Positions 25,907-35,224 of a stretch of DNA of 36,643 nucleotides are shown in pieces; position 1 is the first letter of the stretch; each line of letters begins with the position of its first letter. A program made the translations under genes and the position numbers. The notes beneath the pieces are model-generated. The model worked only from the letters and a program-made list of their open reading frames with translations, was not told where the DNA came from and did no database searches. This DNA comes from Gemmatimonadota bacterium. Lineage in GTDB: Bacteria; Gemmatimonadota; Gemmatimonadetes; Gemmatimonadales; GWC2-71-9. The stretch is from positions 1-36,643 of the forward strand of contig QHUR01000043.1 in assembly GCA_003221995.1 (NCBI GenBank), given 5' to 3'.

Positions 25907-27372
25907 CGCAACGCCAACTCGGCCGCTTTCCGCACCGCCGGCTCCTTGTCTCGACTGTAGAGTTCCAACAGACCGCGCGCTTCAGGCAGGCCCAGGTGGG
26001 CGATAGCTTCGATCGCCGCCGCCCGCACCAGCGGGCTGCGCCGCTGTTGGGCAGCCCCCGGGTCGGCGAAGCGCGCCAGGATCTTGAGCGCCTCCCGCGC
26101 CCCGAGCCGCCCGATGGCGCGCAGGAGTTCTGCCTGTACCCCTTCGTCCTCCTCCTGCTCCAACCGTCTCACCAGGACCGTGGTCGAGGCGGCCTCGCCG
26201 CCCACCCCGATGGCCCGCGCCGCCGCCGCACGGACGAGCACGCTCTCGTCCTTCAGGGAGGGCATCGCCGGCCGCGAGATCTCCCGCCCCCCGGCTTCTG
26301 CCAGCCCCACCAACGCCGCCTCGCGCACGAACTCAGAACGATGCCGCAGCAGGGGCAACAGCAGCGCCACCGCCTGGTGGCCCCCGGTGAGCCCCATGAA
26401 CTCGGCCGCCACCGCCGCGATCTCCGGGTTCCGGTCCGCCAGGCGGCCCTGCAGCGGCTCCATCGCCCGGTCGCCCGCCCGGCGCATGGCCGCCCGGTAG
26501 GGGGCCCGCAGGTCGACCGGCGTGGCGAGGAAGGCGTCGATCACGAGCGGAACCGACACGGCGGCGAGCGCCCCCACGGCGGCGACCAACGACTCGCGCT
26601 CGTCCGGGGGCACGCGCGGCTCCCCCAGCCGCGCCACCATACGCTGCACCATCGCCGGGTCGGTGAGCGCCGAGGCCACCCGGTCGATCGCCTCGAGCAG
26701 CGCGGGCTCCTGGGTCATCGCGAGCAGCCGGTCGAGTCCCGCGATCGCTTCCGCCACGCTCACCACGTCGCGCTGCGCCACGAGCGTGGGGGCAAGCTCG
26801 ATCAGCTTGTCCACGGCCGCCCGCTGCTGCTCCGGCGACACACCGGGCGACAGCGCCGCGACCGCGCGTTTCGTCTCCACGTCCGCCGGGAGCTCATCCA
26901 ACTTCGGGGCCACCGGCGTTCGGCGCTCGGCGTTCGGTTCGACGGGCCCAGCCCCCACACTGCCCCGGTCCGGGGCGGACCGCTCGGACCTGCGCCCCCC
27001 CACGGTCAGCGTAAACGACCCGAGGCGCGGGTCGTCCGGGGGGAGCATGCCGAGTGCGACGCCGAACAGTGCCAGCACGTGGTCGCCGCTGAGCCCGGGG
27101 TCCACGCGCACGCCGCGAACGCCCCGTCCGTACAACAGGCCGGCGAGCTCGGCCACGTGCGCGTCGCCGGCCAGGAGGTGCCCACCCTCCCACTGCAGTC
27201 CCGTGGCGCCGACCTTCCACTCCTGCGCCCCGAGCTCGGCGAGCGCCGGCAACGCGGCCGTGACCTGACGCATCGACTCCACCACCGCCGGATGCGTCGG
27301 CGGATACAGCCGGGCGAGCCGGAAGGTGGTGGCGATGGCCCCGAGCGCGCGTTCGAGTCCGGCAGTATCCAT
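25903..27372 (-). CDS. HEAT-repeat protein
   Basis: The 489-aa protein has an N-terminal domain (about 1-125, FRLARLYPPTHPAVVESM) that recurs in Gly/Ala-rich HEAT proteins, a disordered linker (about 126-165), and then helical pairs through to residue 489. HEAT-type units such as SEFVREAALVGLAEAG, DESVLVRAAAARAIG and SPLVRAAAIEAIAHLG indicate a solenoid protein-binding scaffold. No catalytic motif is seen. It precedes moxR with an ATGA overlap, so it may scaffold the Bat machinery (inference). The linker carries a three-heptamer DNA array (26915-26935) encoding NAERRTP. Confidence 0.8.
26915..26935. repeat. three tandem heptamers GGCGYTC in the HEAT-protein linker
   Basis: GGCGTTC, GGCGCTC and GGCGTTC are contiguous at 26915-26935, followed by GGTTC. 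They encode part of the disordered linker. No clear inverted partner is found within about 200 bases. Confidence 0.85.
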
Positions 27373-27382
27373 GGCGCGGGCG

Positions 27383-29029
27383 TTACCGCTTGATCCGCTC
27401 CCCGCGGTCCTCGTAGTGGAACACCCAGGTAGCGAAGCGGGAGGGCGCGATCGCCTCGTCCGGGCCGATGCCCGTCCAGTCGTAATCGCTGCCCGAGTCC
27501 GTGGCGAGGAGGCGGCGCCGCTCCGCCTGCAGCATCATCTCCTTCGCCCGCTTGATCCAGATCCCGAACTGCTCGGGCCGCAGGTCCACCCAGCCGCGCG
27601 GCGCCGCGCTCAGCGGATCGGGCGGCTCGCCCGGCACGACCACCAGGCTGCCGCGGTACAGGCGCTCGCCGTCCGGCGCCAGGATGGGGATGCCCACGGA
27701 CAATATATGACTCCGCAGCGCGCCATCCTGCTGCACCAGCGCGTGGGCCTCCGCCGCGAGCCCCTTGGCCTGCGCCTCCGCCAGCGCCCGTACTGTGGGG
27801 CGCAGCCGCGAGCACAGGAACGCCTCGAACAAAAGCTTGGTGAGGCGCGGCGGGCCGAGCATCTCGTAGGCCACCGCGCGCGTCTTGCTGTGCTCCTCGA
27901 GCGCCCGCAGCCGCTCGATGGCGTGGCTCCGCAGGATACCGGCGCGGTATGTGGGGCCCGCCGTCGCGGCGTCGAGCGCCGCGACGATGTCACGACCGGT
28001 GGGCCTCCCCTCGATCTCCATCACCGCGTAGTCGGCCACCTCCTCCGGCGTGATGAACTCCATCTGGCCGAGCGCGGTCACGGTCTCGAACTCGTCCCGC
28101 GCGAAGAGGCCATTCTCGCCCACATCGATGAAAACGCCCTCGAGCGGCCTGCCGAGCTCGCGCCAGGGGCGGGCGTCCGGGCCGAAGGCCCGCGCGAGGG
28201 AAACGGGCTCGGGACAGTCCACGAGCGGAATCGGCTTGCCCTTCCGGCGCACGGGCCCGAAGCGGATCTCGCGCCAGGCGATGGTCGCCGTGGGCTTGAT
28301 CTCGATCGTAGCGGGGGCACCCGGCGTGCGTCCGAGCAGGAACAGCAGCAGCGAGTGCGCCCCTGCCACCGCGGACTTCATGAGCAGGGGGCGGCTCGGG
28401 CGCTGCTCCGAGTGCGTGTAGGGGATGTTGAACCCCATCCCCCCGGTGCCACTCGTGCCGATCTTCACGTAGACCTTGGTCTCGGCCCGCCGCAGGCCCT
28501 CGGCCAGGATCTGCATGTGCCGGATGAGCCGCGGCAATTCGATCGCGAGCGTGAGCTGCTCGACCGCGGCTCGGTCGGCCGTCTCCTGCGCCGCCCGCTC
28601 GAGCAGCTCGCGTGCCGCTTGCACCACGTCCTGATACGCGAACGCCGTGGCGGTATTGATGCTGTCCACCACGGCGTCGGGCCGGTACTTCATCAGGAGC
28701 TGGGCCAGGAAGCTGCGGCCCAGCGCGTCTTCCGTCAGCTCGCTCAGCAGGTCGTGCAGCAGCACGGCACGATGCTCGGCGCTCGCCACCACGGTGCCGC
28801 GCCCCAGTTTCGCGAGGGCGGCAGGGAGGAACACGTCGCCCCACTCCACGGCGATGGCCGCGCGGCCGCGGTGGGGCTCGAGCGACGCGGCCGCGGCCTG
28901 CACCTCCTCCTCGAACAGCGCCACGAGCACGACGCGCCGGGGGGATGCCGCCAGCACCCGCCGGGCCACCGCCTGCCCGACGAGCCCGCTGCCCCCGAGG
29001 ATCATCACCGTGCGATCACGCAGTTCCAT
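27383..29029 (-). CDS. large NAD(P)-binding Rossmann-fold protein of unknown function
   Basis: The 548-aa protein begins with a dinucleotide-binding fold: [19 protein letters not shown] (8-26, GGSGLVG), then an acidic strand end and [17 protein letters not shown], as in NAD-dependent epimerases or saccharopine-dehydrogenase-like proteins. The rest is not a standard short-chain dehydrogenase: there is a Gly-rich [18 protein letters not shown] stretch near 210-228 and long helical regions up to the C-terminus [17 protein letters not shown] do not recognise the substrate. It starts inside the end of the pseudouridine synthase gene (14-base overlap) and ends ten bases before the HEAT-protein gene. 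Confidence 0.7.
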   Translation of the reverse strand: MELRDRTVMILGGSGLVGQAVARRVLAASPRRVVLVALFEEEVQAAAASLEPHRGRAAIAVEWGDVFLPAALAKLGRGTVVASAEHRAVLLHDLLSELTEDALGRSFLAQLLMKYRPDAVVDSINTATAFAYQDVVQAARELLERAAQETADRAAVEQLTLAIELPRLIRHMQILAEGLRRAETKVYVKIGTSGTGGMGFNIPYTHSEQRPSRPLLMKSAVAGAHSLLLFLLGRTPGAPATIEIKPTATIAWREIRFGPVRRKGKPIPLVDCPEPVSLARAFGPDARPWRELGRPLEGVFIDVGENGLFARDEFETVTALGQMEFITPEEVADYAVMEIEGRPTGRDIVAALDAATAGPTYRAGILRSHAIERLRALEEHSKTRAVAYEMLGPPRLTKLLFEAFLCSRLRPTVRALAEAQAKGLAAEAHALVQQDGALRSHILSVGIPILAPDGERLYRGSLVVVPGEPPDPLSAAPRGWVDLRPEQFGIWIKRAKEMMLQAERRRLLATDSGSDYDWTGIGPDEAIAPSRFATWVFHYEDRGERIKR

Positions 29030-29732
29030 TGAGTCGCTCGATGGCCGCTACCTCGCGCGGCGTCAGGCGCCGGTGCGACCCCTCGCCGAGCCGGCCCAGC
29101 CGCACCGGACCGTACGCGACGCGGTGCAGCCACTCGACTTTCAGGCCCAGCGCCTCCGCCAGGCGGCGCACGATGCGCTGCCGGCCCTCGGCCAGCGTCA
29201 GCTCCAGTTCCACGCCGCGCGCGACCGCGCGCACGCGCCACCGGACGATGCGCACCGGCCGGCCGTCGATCACCACCGCGCCGCCGAGCGCCCGCTCGAC
29301 CGCAGGCGCCGACAGGCCGTGCGCGCGCAGCCAATACGTGCGGGGCACGGCGAACCGCGGATGCATCAGCCGGTGCGCCGCCGCCCCGTCGGTCGTGAGC
29401 AGCAGCAGACCGGACGTCATCACGTCCAACCGTCCAACGTACGTGAGGCCGGGCACCTTCGGGAGGAGGTCGAAAACCGTGCGCCGGCCCTCCGGGTCGG
29501 CGCGGGTGACGACGAAGCCGATCGGCTTGTTGAGGGCGAGCCACGTCAGCGGCGCGATGCGGACCGCCCGCCCGTCCAGGGTGATGCGCTGGCGCACCGG
29601 ATCGACGCTCGAGCCCAGCTCGGCCACGGCGCCGTCGACGCGCACGCGGCCGGCGCGGATCAGGTCCTCCGCCTTGCGCCGCGACGTGACGCCTGCGCGC
29701 GCCAGGGCGCGCTGCAGGCGCATTGCCGTCAT
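29016..29732 (-). CDS. rRNA pseudouridine synthase of the RluB/RsuA family
   Basis: This 238-aa enzyme has an N-terminal S4 RNA-binding domain ([19 protein letters not shown]) followed by the catalytic domain with [18 protein letters not shown] and [18 protein letters not shown], catalytic Asp D103. [21 protein letters not shown] is the usual late motif with its RIxxLxR positions slightly changed. It should convert uridine to pseudouridine in rRNA; RluB is the likely match because of the scpA-scpB-rluB order. ATG 29732 overlaps scpB as ATGA. Confidence 0.93.
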   Translation of the reverse strand: MTAMRLQRALARAGVTSRRKAEDLIRAGRVRVDGAVAELGSSVDPVRQRITLDGRAVRIAPLTWLALNKPIGFVVTRADPEGRRTVFDLLPKVPGLTYVGRLDVMTSGLLLLTTDGAAAHRLMHPRFAVPRTYWLRAHGLSAPAVERALGGAVVIDGRPVRIVRWRVRAVARGVELELTLAEGRQRIVRRLAEALGLKVEWLHRVAYGPVRLGRLGEGSHRRLTPREVAAIERLNGTA

Positions 29733-30277
29733 TCGGGCTCGGCGGGCGCGGGAGGACGGAGCGCGACCGACAGCTCTTCGAGCCGCGGCAGCTCGTCCAG
29801 CTCCCGCAGTCCCAGGACCTCCAGGAATTGCGGCGTGGTGCCGTACAACAGCGGGCGGCCCAGTCCCTCGCCGCGCGTCACGACCTCCACGAGACCGCGC
29901 TCGACCAGCTTGTCGATCACGGCGCCCGAATCGACGCCCCGGATCTCGTCCACCTCGAGCCGGCCCACCGGCTGGCGGTAGGCGATGATGGCGAGCGTCT
30001 CGAGCGCCGCCGGGGAGAGGCGGCGCGGGCGCAACGTGAACTGCGCGCGGTCGATCGCTTCGGCGTACTCGCGCCGCGACAGGAACTGCCAGCCCTGCGC
30101 GATCTCGACCAGTTCCACGCCGTGGCCTCCCGTCGCGTACGTCTCCCGCACCTCGCTCAGCGCCGCCCGGACCGTGCCCTCACCCGCCTGCGGGTCGAGC
30201 GAGCACAGCTCGTCCACGGTGAGCGGGCGTGACGCGGCGAACAGGGCCGCCTCAAGCAGCTTCGCGAGCGGGCTCAC
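29729..30277 (-). CDS. scpB: segregation and condensation protein B
   Basis: The 182-aa kleisin-interacting protein has two winged-helix domains: [20 protein letters not shown] at the start and the highly conserved [18 protein letters not shown] (88-105) with [19 protein letters not shown]. It forms the Smc-ScpA-ScpB condensin needed for chromosome compaction and segregation. GTG 30277 overlaps the end of scpA by 26 bases; no clear Shine-Dalgarno is seen, so translation probably relies on coupling. The C-terminus is short and Pro-rich. Confidence 0.95.
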   Translation of the reverse strand: MSPLAKLLEAALFAASRPLTVDELCSLDPQAGEGTVRAALSEVRETYATGGHGVELVEIAQGWQFLSRREYAEAIDRAQFTLRPRRLSPAALETLAIIAYRQPVGRLEVDEIRGVDSGAVIDKLVERGLVEVVTRGEGLGRPLLYGTTPQFLEVLGLRELDELPRLEELSVALRPPAPAEPE

Positions 30278-30992
30278 GGCGGATCACGATGGGGCCGAAC
30301 GCCCCGTCCTGGTGGACCTTGAGCGCGCCGCGCTTGGCGAGCTCGAGCAGCGCGATGAAGGCGGAGAGCACGTCCACGACCGTCGCGCGGGCTCCCACGA
30401 CATCCCGCCACGCGAGCTGCTCGCGCCCGGCCAGCAGCGCCTCGATCTTCGCAGTCGCGCCTTCCACGTCGAGCGGGCGCGGCACCACGCGGTGCAGCAT
30501 CGGCTCCGGGATCAGGGCGATCACGCGCTCGGCCGCGGCGAGCAGCTCGTTCAGCTCGATCACGAGCGGCGCGGGCGGTGCCGCCGCCGGCTCGGGGGCG
30601 AAGCCGCGCCCGAACTGTTCGGCACGGCGCGCCGCCGCTTGCTGCATCCAGTCGACCAGCTCCCGAATCTGCTGGTATTCGAGCAGGCGCCGCACCAGTT
30701 CCGCCCGCGGATCCTCCCACTCGTCGTCCCCCGCGCGACGCGGCAGCAACAGCTGCGCCTTGATGCGCAAGAGCCGCGCCGCCATCTCGAGATAATCCGC
30801 CGCCTGATTCAGCCCCAGCTCGTCGATCACGGCGAGGAACTGGTCGGCGATCTTCGCGATCGGGAGGTCGGTGATGTCGACCTCATCCTCGCGGATGAGG
30901 TGCAGCAGCAGGTCGAGCGGCCCGGAGAACTGGTCCAGCTCGACCACGAAGCCGGCCCGTTCGGGCGCCACGGGGGGGGGCACCGTCGTCAC
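30252..30992 (-). CDS. scpA: segregation and condensation protein A (kleisin)
   Basis: The 246-aa kleisin subunit bridges Smc heads. The N-terminal signature FSGPLDLLLHLIREDEVDI is intact and is followed by ITDLPIAKIADQFLAVID and AADYLEMAARLLRIKAQLLL. The C-terminal winged helix includes FIALLELAKRGALKVHQD. The middle has an Ala/Pro-rich linker (PEPAAAPPAP). GTG 30992 overlaps the M50 protease stop as GTGA. It precedes scpB, the standard order. Confidence 0.95.
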   Translation of the reverse strand: MTTVPPPVAPERAGFVVELDQFSGPLDLLLHLIREDEVDITDLPIAKIADQFLAVIDELGLNQAADYLEMAARLLRIKAQLLLPRRAGDDEWEDPRAELVRRLLEYQQIRELVDWMQQAAARRAEQFGRGFAPEPAAAPPAPLVIELNELLAAAERVIALIPEPMLHRVVPRPLDVEGATAKIEALLAGREQLAWRDVVGARATVVDVLSAFIALLELAKRGALKVHQDGAFGPIVIRREPAREAA

Positions 30993-31648
30993 ATCGCCCC
31001 CGGGATGGCGAATCCGCCCACGACCGCGATCCCGAGATCCAGCAGGCGGTGCGCCGGCCACAGAAACACGGCGATCACGCCGGGAGCGAGCCAGGAAACG
31101 ACGAGGATGGGCAGGAACCCGAACAGGTACAGCTGCCGATACTTGAGCCCCGCGCCCGGGGGAAGCAGGTGGTAGAAAACGTGACTGCCGTCGAGCGGCG
31201 GGATGGGGATGAGGTTGAAGAAGGCGAGCACGAGATTGAGCCACATCCCGTAGAACGTCATCCGTTGCAGGATGCCGAGCGACACCGCGAGCCCGGGGAG
31301 CGCGTGCGCCAGCATCCCGACCAGCGCGAACAGGCCAACGCACGCGACGAACAGCGCCAGGTTGACCGCGATCCCCGCCAGCGACACGATCACGTCGCCG
31401 CGCACGAAGTTGCGGTAGTTGCGGGGGTTCACCGGCACCGGCTTCGCCCCGCCGAACGTGTAGGTGCCGTTGGAGGCGAACCACAGCATCAGCGGCAGCA
31501 GCACGGTCATGAAGGGATCGATGTGCTTGACGGGATTCAAGGTGAGCCGCCCGAGCATGTAGGCCGTGTTATCGCCCTGGCGGTAGGCGGCCTCGGCGTG
31601 CGCGTATTCGTGGGCCACCATCGAGAACAGCAACACAGGGGCCCACAC
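30989..31648 (-). CDS. site-2 protease family (M50) intramembrane metalloprotease
   Basis: The 219-aa polytopic protein has the zinc motif HEYAH (H13, E14, H17) and NLIPIPPLDG with the third ligand D153, both inside membrane helices. This is the compact M50 type found next to scpA in many bacteria. Its substrate is unknown. The start is uncertain: GTG 31648 has no Shine-Dalgarno and clips the first helix, yet no ATG, GTG or TTG lies in frame between it and the promoter's -10 box (31696-31701). The residues encoded just upstream (AISFNIL) look like genuine helix, so a non-standard start such as ATC is conceivable. It is the first gene of the long train. Confidence 0.88.
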   Translation of the reverse strand: MWAPVLLFSMVAHEYAHAEAAYRQGDNTAYMLGRLTLNPVKHIDPFMTVLLPLMLWFASNGTYTFGGAKPVPVNPRNYRNFVRGDVIVSLAGIAVNLALFVACVGLFALVGMLAHALPGLAVSLGILQRMTFYGMWLNLVLAFFNLIPIPPLDGSHVFYHLLPPGAGLKYRQLYLFGFLPILVVSWLAPGVIAVFLWPAHRLLDLGIAVVGGFAIPGAM

Positions 31649-31669
31649 GAGGATGTTGAACGAGATGGC

Positions 31670-31690
31670 GGGGCTCGGGGGTCGGGACCG
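31670..31690. repeat. possible GC-rich heptamer array in the leader of the M50 gene
   Basis: GGGGCTC (31670-31676), GGGGGTC (31677-31683) and GGGACCG (31684-31690) keep a seven-base step. The array occupies the space between the -10 box and the coding start. The low complexity makes chance more likely here than for the other arrays. Confidence 0.4.
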
Positions 31691-31695
31691 GCCCC

Positions 31696-31725
31696 AAGAT
31701 AACGCAGGCGCCGGGCCGCGGTCAA
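31696..31725 (-). promoter_or_regulatory. promoter of the M50-scpAB train
   Basis: On the minus strand TTGACC (31720-31725) is followed after 18 bases by TATCTT (31696-31701). The same two hexamers form the divergent rpsT promoter. Transcription would start near 31689, about 40 bases before GTG 31648. Confidence 0.6.
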
Positions 31726-31737
31726 CAGCGTAGCGCC

Positions 31738-31766
31738 TTGACCGGCCTCAACTTACCCTCTATCTT
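31738..31766 (+). promoter_or_regulatory. promoter of rpsT
   Basis: TTGACC (31738-31743) and TATCTT (31761-31766) are separated by 17 bases, directly upstream of the rpsT ribosome-binding site. The start would fall near 31773, giving a leader of about 18 bases. Confidence 0.65.
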
Positions 31767-31790
31767 CTGCGCCGAACCAGGAGGCCGAGA

Positions 31791-32051
31791 GTGCCGCGCA
31801 TCAAGTCCGCCAAGAAAGCCATGCGCCAAGCGCGTGCCCGCTTCACGCACAACCGGGCGCAGCGCTCGGCCCTGCGCACCGCGCTGAAGCACGTGCGGCA
31901 GGCCGCATCAGCCGCTGCCGCCACGCAGGCCTATGCCGTCGCGGTTCGGCTGCTCGACCGCGCCGCGCGCAAGGGGCTGATCCACCGCAACAACGCGGCG
32001 CGGCACAAGAGTCGGTTGGCGAAGTTCGTTAAGGCAAAGGCGTCGACCTAA
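31791..32051 (+). CDS. rpsT: 30S ribosomal protein S20
   Basis: The 86-aa basic protein begins MPRIKSAKKAMRQARARFTH and keeps the S20 pattern RNNAARHKSRLAKFV near its C-terminus. It binds the 5' domain of 16S rRNA. GTG 31791 has a perfect AGGAGG (31779-31784) six bases upstream. It is a single-gene transcript with its own promoter, divergent from the M50-scpAB train, and is followed by a hairpin overlapping its stop codon. Confidence 0.97.
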   Translation: MPRIKSAKKAMRQARARFTHNRAQRSALRTALKHVRQAASAAAATQAYAVAVRLLDRAARKGLIHRNNAARHKSRLAKFVKAKAST

Positions 32052-32085
32052 GACGGACGTTTCTCCTCGACGCCTCTTTGGTTTT
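32038..32085. terminator. probable bidirectional terminator between rpsT and the zinc-ribbon gene
   Basis: AGGCGTCGA (32038-32046) pairs perfectly with TCGACGCCT (32067-32075) across a 20-base loop. A T-rich run (CTTTGGTTTT) follows on the plus strand and TTTGCCTT follows on the minus strand, so it may serve both convergent genes. The 9-base stem with a long loop is less than ideal. Confidence 0.45.
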
Positions 32086-32863
32086 ACATTGCCGCCAGTT
32101 CGGCGCCGCAATTCTCGCAGTACCACTCCGTGGGCAGATTCATCGTCCCGCAGTCCTTGCACTTCAGCGTCTTCGCCGCCTCCTCGTCCCCGTCCCCCTC
32201 GCCGGCTTGCGGCAAGATGGGCGCGGGAGCGGGGGTGGCGGCGCGCACGGAGCTCGGGGCGCGGGGCGTCTCGGTGGGCATAACCGGCTGAAACTGCGCG
32301 CCGCTCGCGCGCGTGGGCGATGGCCCCGCTCCCTTGTCGTCCTCGGTCACGGACTTGATGAAGGCCATCTCGTCCTGCGGGGTCTTGCGCTGGGGCGGGG
32401 CAGCGCCCTTGGGAGGGGGGGGCTGCTTGTCGCGGACCAGCGCGTCGAGCTCCTGCAGCTTCCCGATGTCCGCGTCGATCGCCTGCAGCTCTTCACGCAC
32501 CGCCACCAGCTCGGCCAGGATATCCTTGTGGACCTGGCTCCACTGCGCCTCGTCGTATTCGCCGACCGCGTGTCGCAGCTCGGTCTCGGTCAGCTTTTCG
32601 GCGACGCTCGCTTCCTTGCGCTGCAGCTCGGCGCGATGGTGCTGCTTCTGCTCGATCGCCTGGCGCGCGCTCGCGGCGTGCACCTTCAGCTCCTCGATGA
32701 CCGCCTCGAGGCGCGCCTCGTAGTCGGCGCGCACCCGCCCTCGCACCTGGTCGGGGGTCGCACCCGCTGCCGCGCTGAGGCGGGCGAGCCAGGCTTCGTA
32801 CTGGCGGCGCTCCTCGAGCAGGCGCTGGATCTGGGCGGTGCTCTTCGAGGATCCCTTAGGCAT
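32084..32863 (-). CDS. coiled-coil protein with C-terminal zinc ribbon
   Basis: The 259-aa cytoplasmic protein has a long charged helical region (about 8-150, heptad-rich, LEERRQYEAWLARL and VAVREELQAIDADIGKLQEL), a Pro/Ala-rich linker (150-230) and a zinc ribbon, CKDCG then CENCG (C235, C238, C249, C252). The layout suggests a structural or nucleic-acid-binding adaptor; no family is recognised with certainty. It is monocistronic with a candidate promoter at 32895-32922, convergent with rpsT. Confidence 0.75.
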   Translation of the reverse strand: MPKGSSKSTAQIQRLLEERRQYEAWLARLSAAAGATPDQVRGRVRADYEARLEAVIEELKVHAASARQAIEQKQHHRAELQRKEASVAEKLTETELRHAVGEYDEAQWSQVHKDILAELVAVREELQAIDADIGKLQELDALVRDKQPPPPKGAAPPQRKTPQDEMAFIKSVTEDDKGAGPSPTRASGAQFQPVMPTETPRAPSSVRAATPAPAPILPQAGEGDGDEEAAKTLKCKDCGTMNLPTEWYCENCGAELAAM

Positions 32864-32894
32864 CTGCGTCCTGGAACATACGTGGTGGATTAGA

Positions 32895-32922
32895 AATGTA
32901 AGGCATACCGGTCTAAGTTCAA
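32895..32922 (-). promoter_or_regulatory. promoter of the zinc-ribbon gene
   Basis: TTGAAC (32917-32922) and TACATT (32895-32900), read on the minus strand, are 16 bases apart in the 88-base gap after pyrC. The local A/T content is clearly higher than in the surrounding genes. Confidence 0.5.
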
Positions 32923-32951
32923 TGCTGATGGCAAGTTGTGCCGCCGCGCGG

Positions 32952-34253
32952 TCACCCCTCGGCCGCGGCTCGGGCGTCGTGCACGATCTTCCCAGCCACG
33001 AGCGTCAGCGCCGCGCGTCCCGTGAGCGATCGCCCGGCGAACGGCGTGTTGCGGCTCTTCGAGTGGAAGCGGGCGGCGTCGACGGACCAGCCCGCGGTGA
33101 CGTCGAGCGCCACGACGTCGGCGGGAGCGCCCGGCCGGAGCGTGCCGCCGGCCAGCCCGAACACCTGCGCCGGCACCGTGCTCATGCGGAGGATCAGCTG
33201 GGGCAGCGTCAGCGCCCCGCCCTGCACCAGCTCCGTGTACGCCACACCGAACGCGGTCTCGAGTCCCACGATCCCGAAGGGGGCGTCGTCGAACGCCGCT
33301 TCCTTCTCGTCGTAGGCGTGCGGGGCGTGGTCCGAGGCGACGCAATCGATCACGCCGTCCTGCAGGGCCTGGCGGAGCGCCGCGACGTCCGCCGCCTCGC
33401 GCAGCGGCGGGTTCATCTTCGCGTGCGTGTCGTACCGTTCGCACGCCGTCTCGGTGAGGCTGAGGTGGTGCGGCGTGACCTCCGCCGTCACGCGCAGGCC
33501 GCGCTCCTTGGCGCGGCGCATCAGCTCGACCGACCCCCGGGTGGACAGATGGCAGAGATGCACGCGCCCGCCGGTGAGCTCGGCGAGCAGGATGTCGCGC
33601 GCGACCATGATCTCCTCCGCCGCGGCGGGGATTCCCTTCAGGCCAAGCCTCGTCGCGACCAGGCCCTCGTGCATCACGCCCCCCGCAGAGAGCGATGGCT
33701 CCTCGCAGTGGTCGGCGACCGGGATGTCGAAGGTGCGGGCGTACTCGAGCGCGGTGCGCATCAGGTGGCTCGAGACGACGGGCTTGCCGTCGTCCGAGAC
33801 GGCGACCGCCCCCGCCCCCACCATCTCCCCGAACTCCGCGAGCTGTTGCCCGCGCTGGCCCACCGAGATCGCGCCGATCGGGTAGACGCGGGCGAAGCCG
33901 GCGCGCAGCGATTGCCGCACGATGAAGCCGACGGCGGCCTGGTTGTCGGTGACGGGGTCGGTGTTGGGCATGGCGCACACGGCCGTGAACCCGCCCGCCG
34001 CGGCCGCGCGCGCGCCCGTCGCGATGGTCTCTTCGTCCTCGTTGCCCGGCTCCCGCAGGTGCACGTGGACATCCACGAGTCCCGGCGCGACGACGGTGCC
34101 GCGCACGTCGCGCACCGTCGCTCCGGCGGGTGCGCCGAGCCCCGGGCCCACGGCGGCGATGCGGCCGTCCTGGATCAACACGTCCGCGGTCTCGTCCAGG
34201 TCGCGGCTCGGGTCCACCACGCGGCCGCCCTGGAGCAGCAGTGGTGCCGCCAT
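32952..34253 (-). CDS. pyrC: dihydroorotase
   Basis: The 433-aa enzyme closes carbamoyl aspartate to dihydroorotate in pyrimidine synthesis. Metal and catalytic motifs are all present: DVHVHLREPG (61-70, H63 and H65), MPNTDP (95-100), SDDGK (153-157), DHCEE with H182, CHLST with H235 and SDHAPH with D308. The SDDG motif marks the class I type of B. subtilis and Aquifex. ATG 34253 overlaps the pyrB stop by one base (TGATG). It is last in the pyrR-pyrB-pyrC operon. Confidence 0.96.
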   Translation of the reverse strand: MAAPLLLQGGRVVDPSRDLDETADVLIQDGRIAAVGPGLGAPAGATVRDVRGTVVAPGLVDVHVHLREPGNEDEETIATGARAAAAGGFTAVCAMPNTDPVTDNQAAVGFIVRQSLRAGFARVYPIGAISVGQRGQQLAEFGEMVGAGAVAVSDDGKPVVSSHLMRTALEYARTFDIPVADHCEEPSLSAGGVMHEGLVATRLGLKGIPAAAEEIMVARDILLAELTGGRVHLCHLSTRGSVELMRRAKERGLRVTAEVTPHHLSLTETACERYDTHAKMNPPLREAADVAALRQALQDGVIDCVASDHAPHAYDEKEAAFDDAPFGIVGLETAFGVAYTELVQGGALTLPQLILRMSTVPAQVFGLAGGTLRPGAPADVVALDVTAGWSVDAARFHSKSRNTPFAGRSLTGRAALTLVAGKIVHDARAAAEG

Positions 34254-35224
34254 CAGTCGGTCCCTCCCGCTGCCGGCCCCTTCGCCGCGTCCGCGAGCTC
34301 GGGTTTGCCTCCGGCGAGCAGATACAGCACGGCCATCCGCACGGCCACGCCGTTCGTCACCTGGTCCAGGATCACGCTGTGCGGCCCGTCGGCCACGCGG
34401 GAGTCGATCTCCACGCCGCGGTTCATCGGCCCGGGGTGCATGACCGTGAGCGCGCGTGGCGCCTTGGCGAGCCGTTCGACGGTCACGCCGAACACGCGGT
34501 AATACTCGCGCAGCGAGGGGATGAACCCCGCCTCCATCCGCTCGAGCTGCAGACGGAGCACGTTGAGGACGTCCGCCCACTCGATCGCCTCCTCGACCCG
34601 GCGCAGCACGGTGACGCCCAGCTCCTCGATGCCGCGCGGCATCAACGAGTGGGGGCCGCACACGGCGACCTGGGCGCCGAGCTTCGTGAGGCCCCAGATG
34701 TTGGAGCGCGCGACGCGCGAGTGCAGGATGTCGCCGACGAGGCACACCTTCACGCCCTCGATCCGCCCCAGCTTGTCGCGGATCGTGAGCAGGTCGAGGA
34801 GGGCCTGGGTGGGGTGCTCGTGCTTGCCGTCCCCGGCGTTCACGACGTTGGAGCGGATGCGGTCGCCCAGGAACTGCGCCGCGCCAGAGGAGGCGTGGCG
34901 GATCACCACCATGTCGATGCGCATCGCCTCGAGGTTCTTGGCCGTATCGACGAGCGTCTCCCCCTTCTGCACCGCGCTTCCCGTGGCGGCCACGTTCACG
35001 GTGTCCGCGGAGAGGCGCTTTTCGGCGAATTCGAAGGAGATGCGGGTGCGGGTGGAGGCTTCGAAGAAGAGATTGACGATCGTCTTGCCGCGCAGCGCGG
35101 GGACCTTCTTGATGGGGCGCTCCGACACTTCCTTGAACGGCTCCGCGGTGTCGAGGATGAGGCGGATCTGGTCGGGCGAGAGGCGCTCGAGGCCGATCAG
35201 ATCCTTGCCCAGCGCGGCCGTCAT
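34253..35224 (-). CDS. pyrB: aspartate carbamoyltransferase catalytic subunit
   Basis: The 323-aa enzyme joins carbamoyl phosphate and aspartate. The carbamoyl-phosphate site [13 protein letters not shown] (53-65), [24 protein letters not shown] (137-148) and MHPGPMNRG are all intact. No regulatory subunit gene (pyrI) is present, so control must come from PyrR or from direct association with PyrC as in some class A enzymes. ATG 35224 overlaps pyrR as ATGA. Confidence 0.97.
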   Translation of the reverse strand: MTAALGKDLIGLERLSPDQIRLILDTAEPFKEVSERPIKKVPALRGKTIVNLFFEASTRTRISFEFAEKRLSADTVNVAATGSAVQKGETLVDTAKNLEAMRIDMVVIRHASSGAAQFLGDRIRSNVVNAGDGKHEHPTQALLDLLTIRDKLGRIEGVKVCLVGDILHSRVARSNIWGLTKLGAQVAVCGPHSLMPRGIEELGVTVLRRVEEAIEWADVLNVLRLQLERMEAGFIPSLREYYRVFGVTVERLAKAPRALTVMHPGPMNRGVEIDSRVADGPHSVILDQVTNGVAVRMAVLYLLAGGKPELADAAKGPAAGGTD

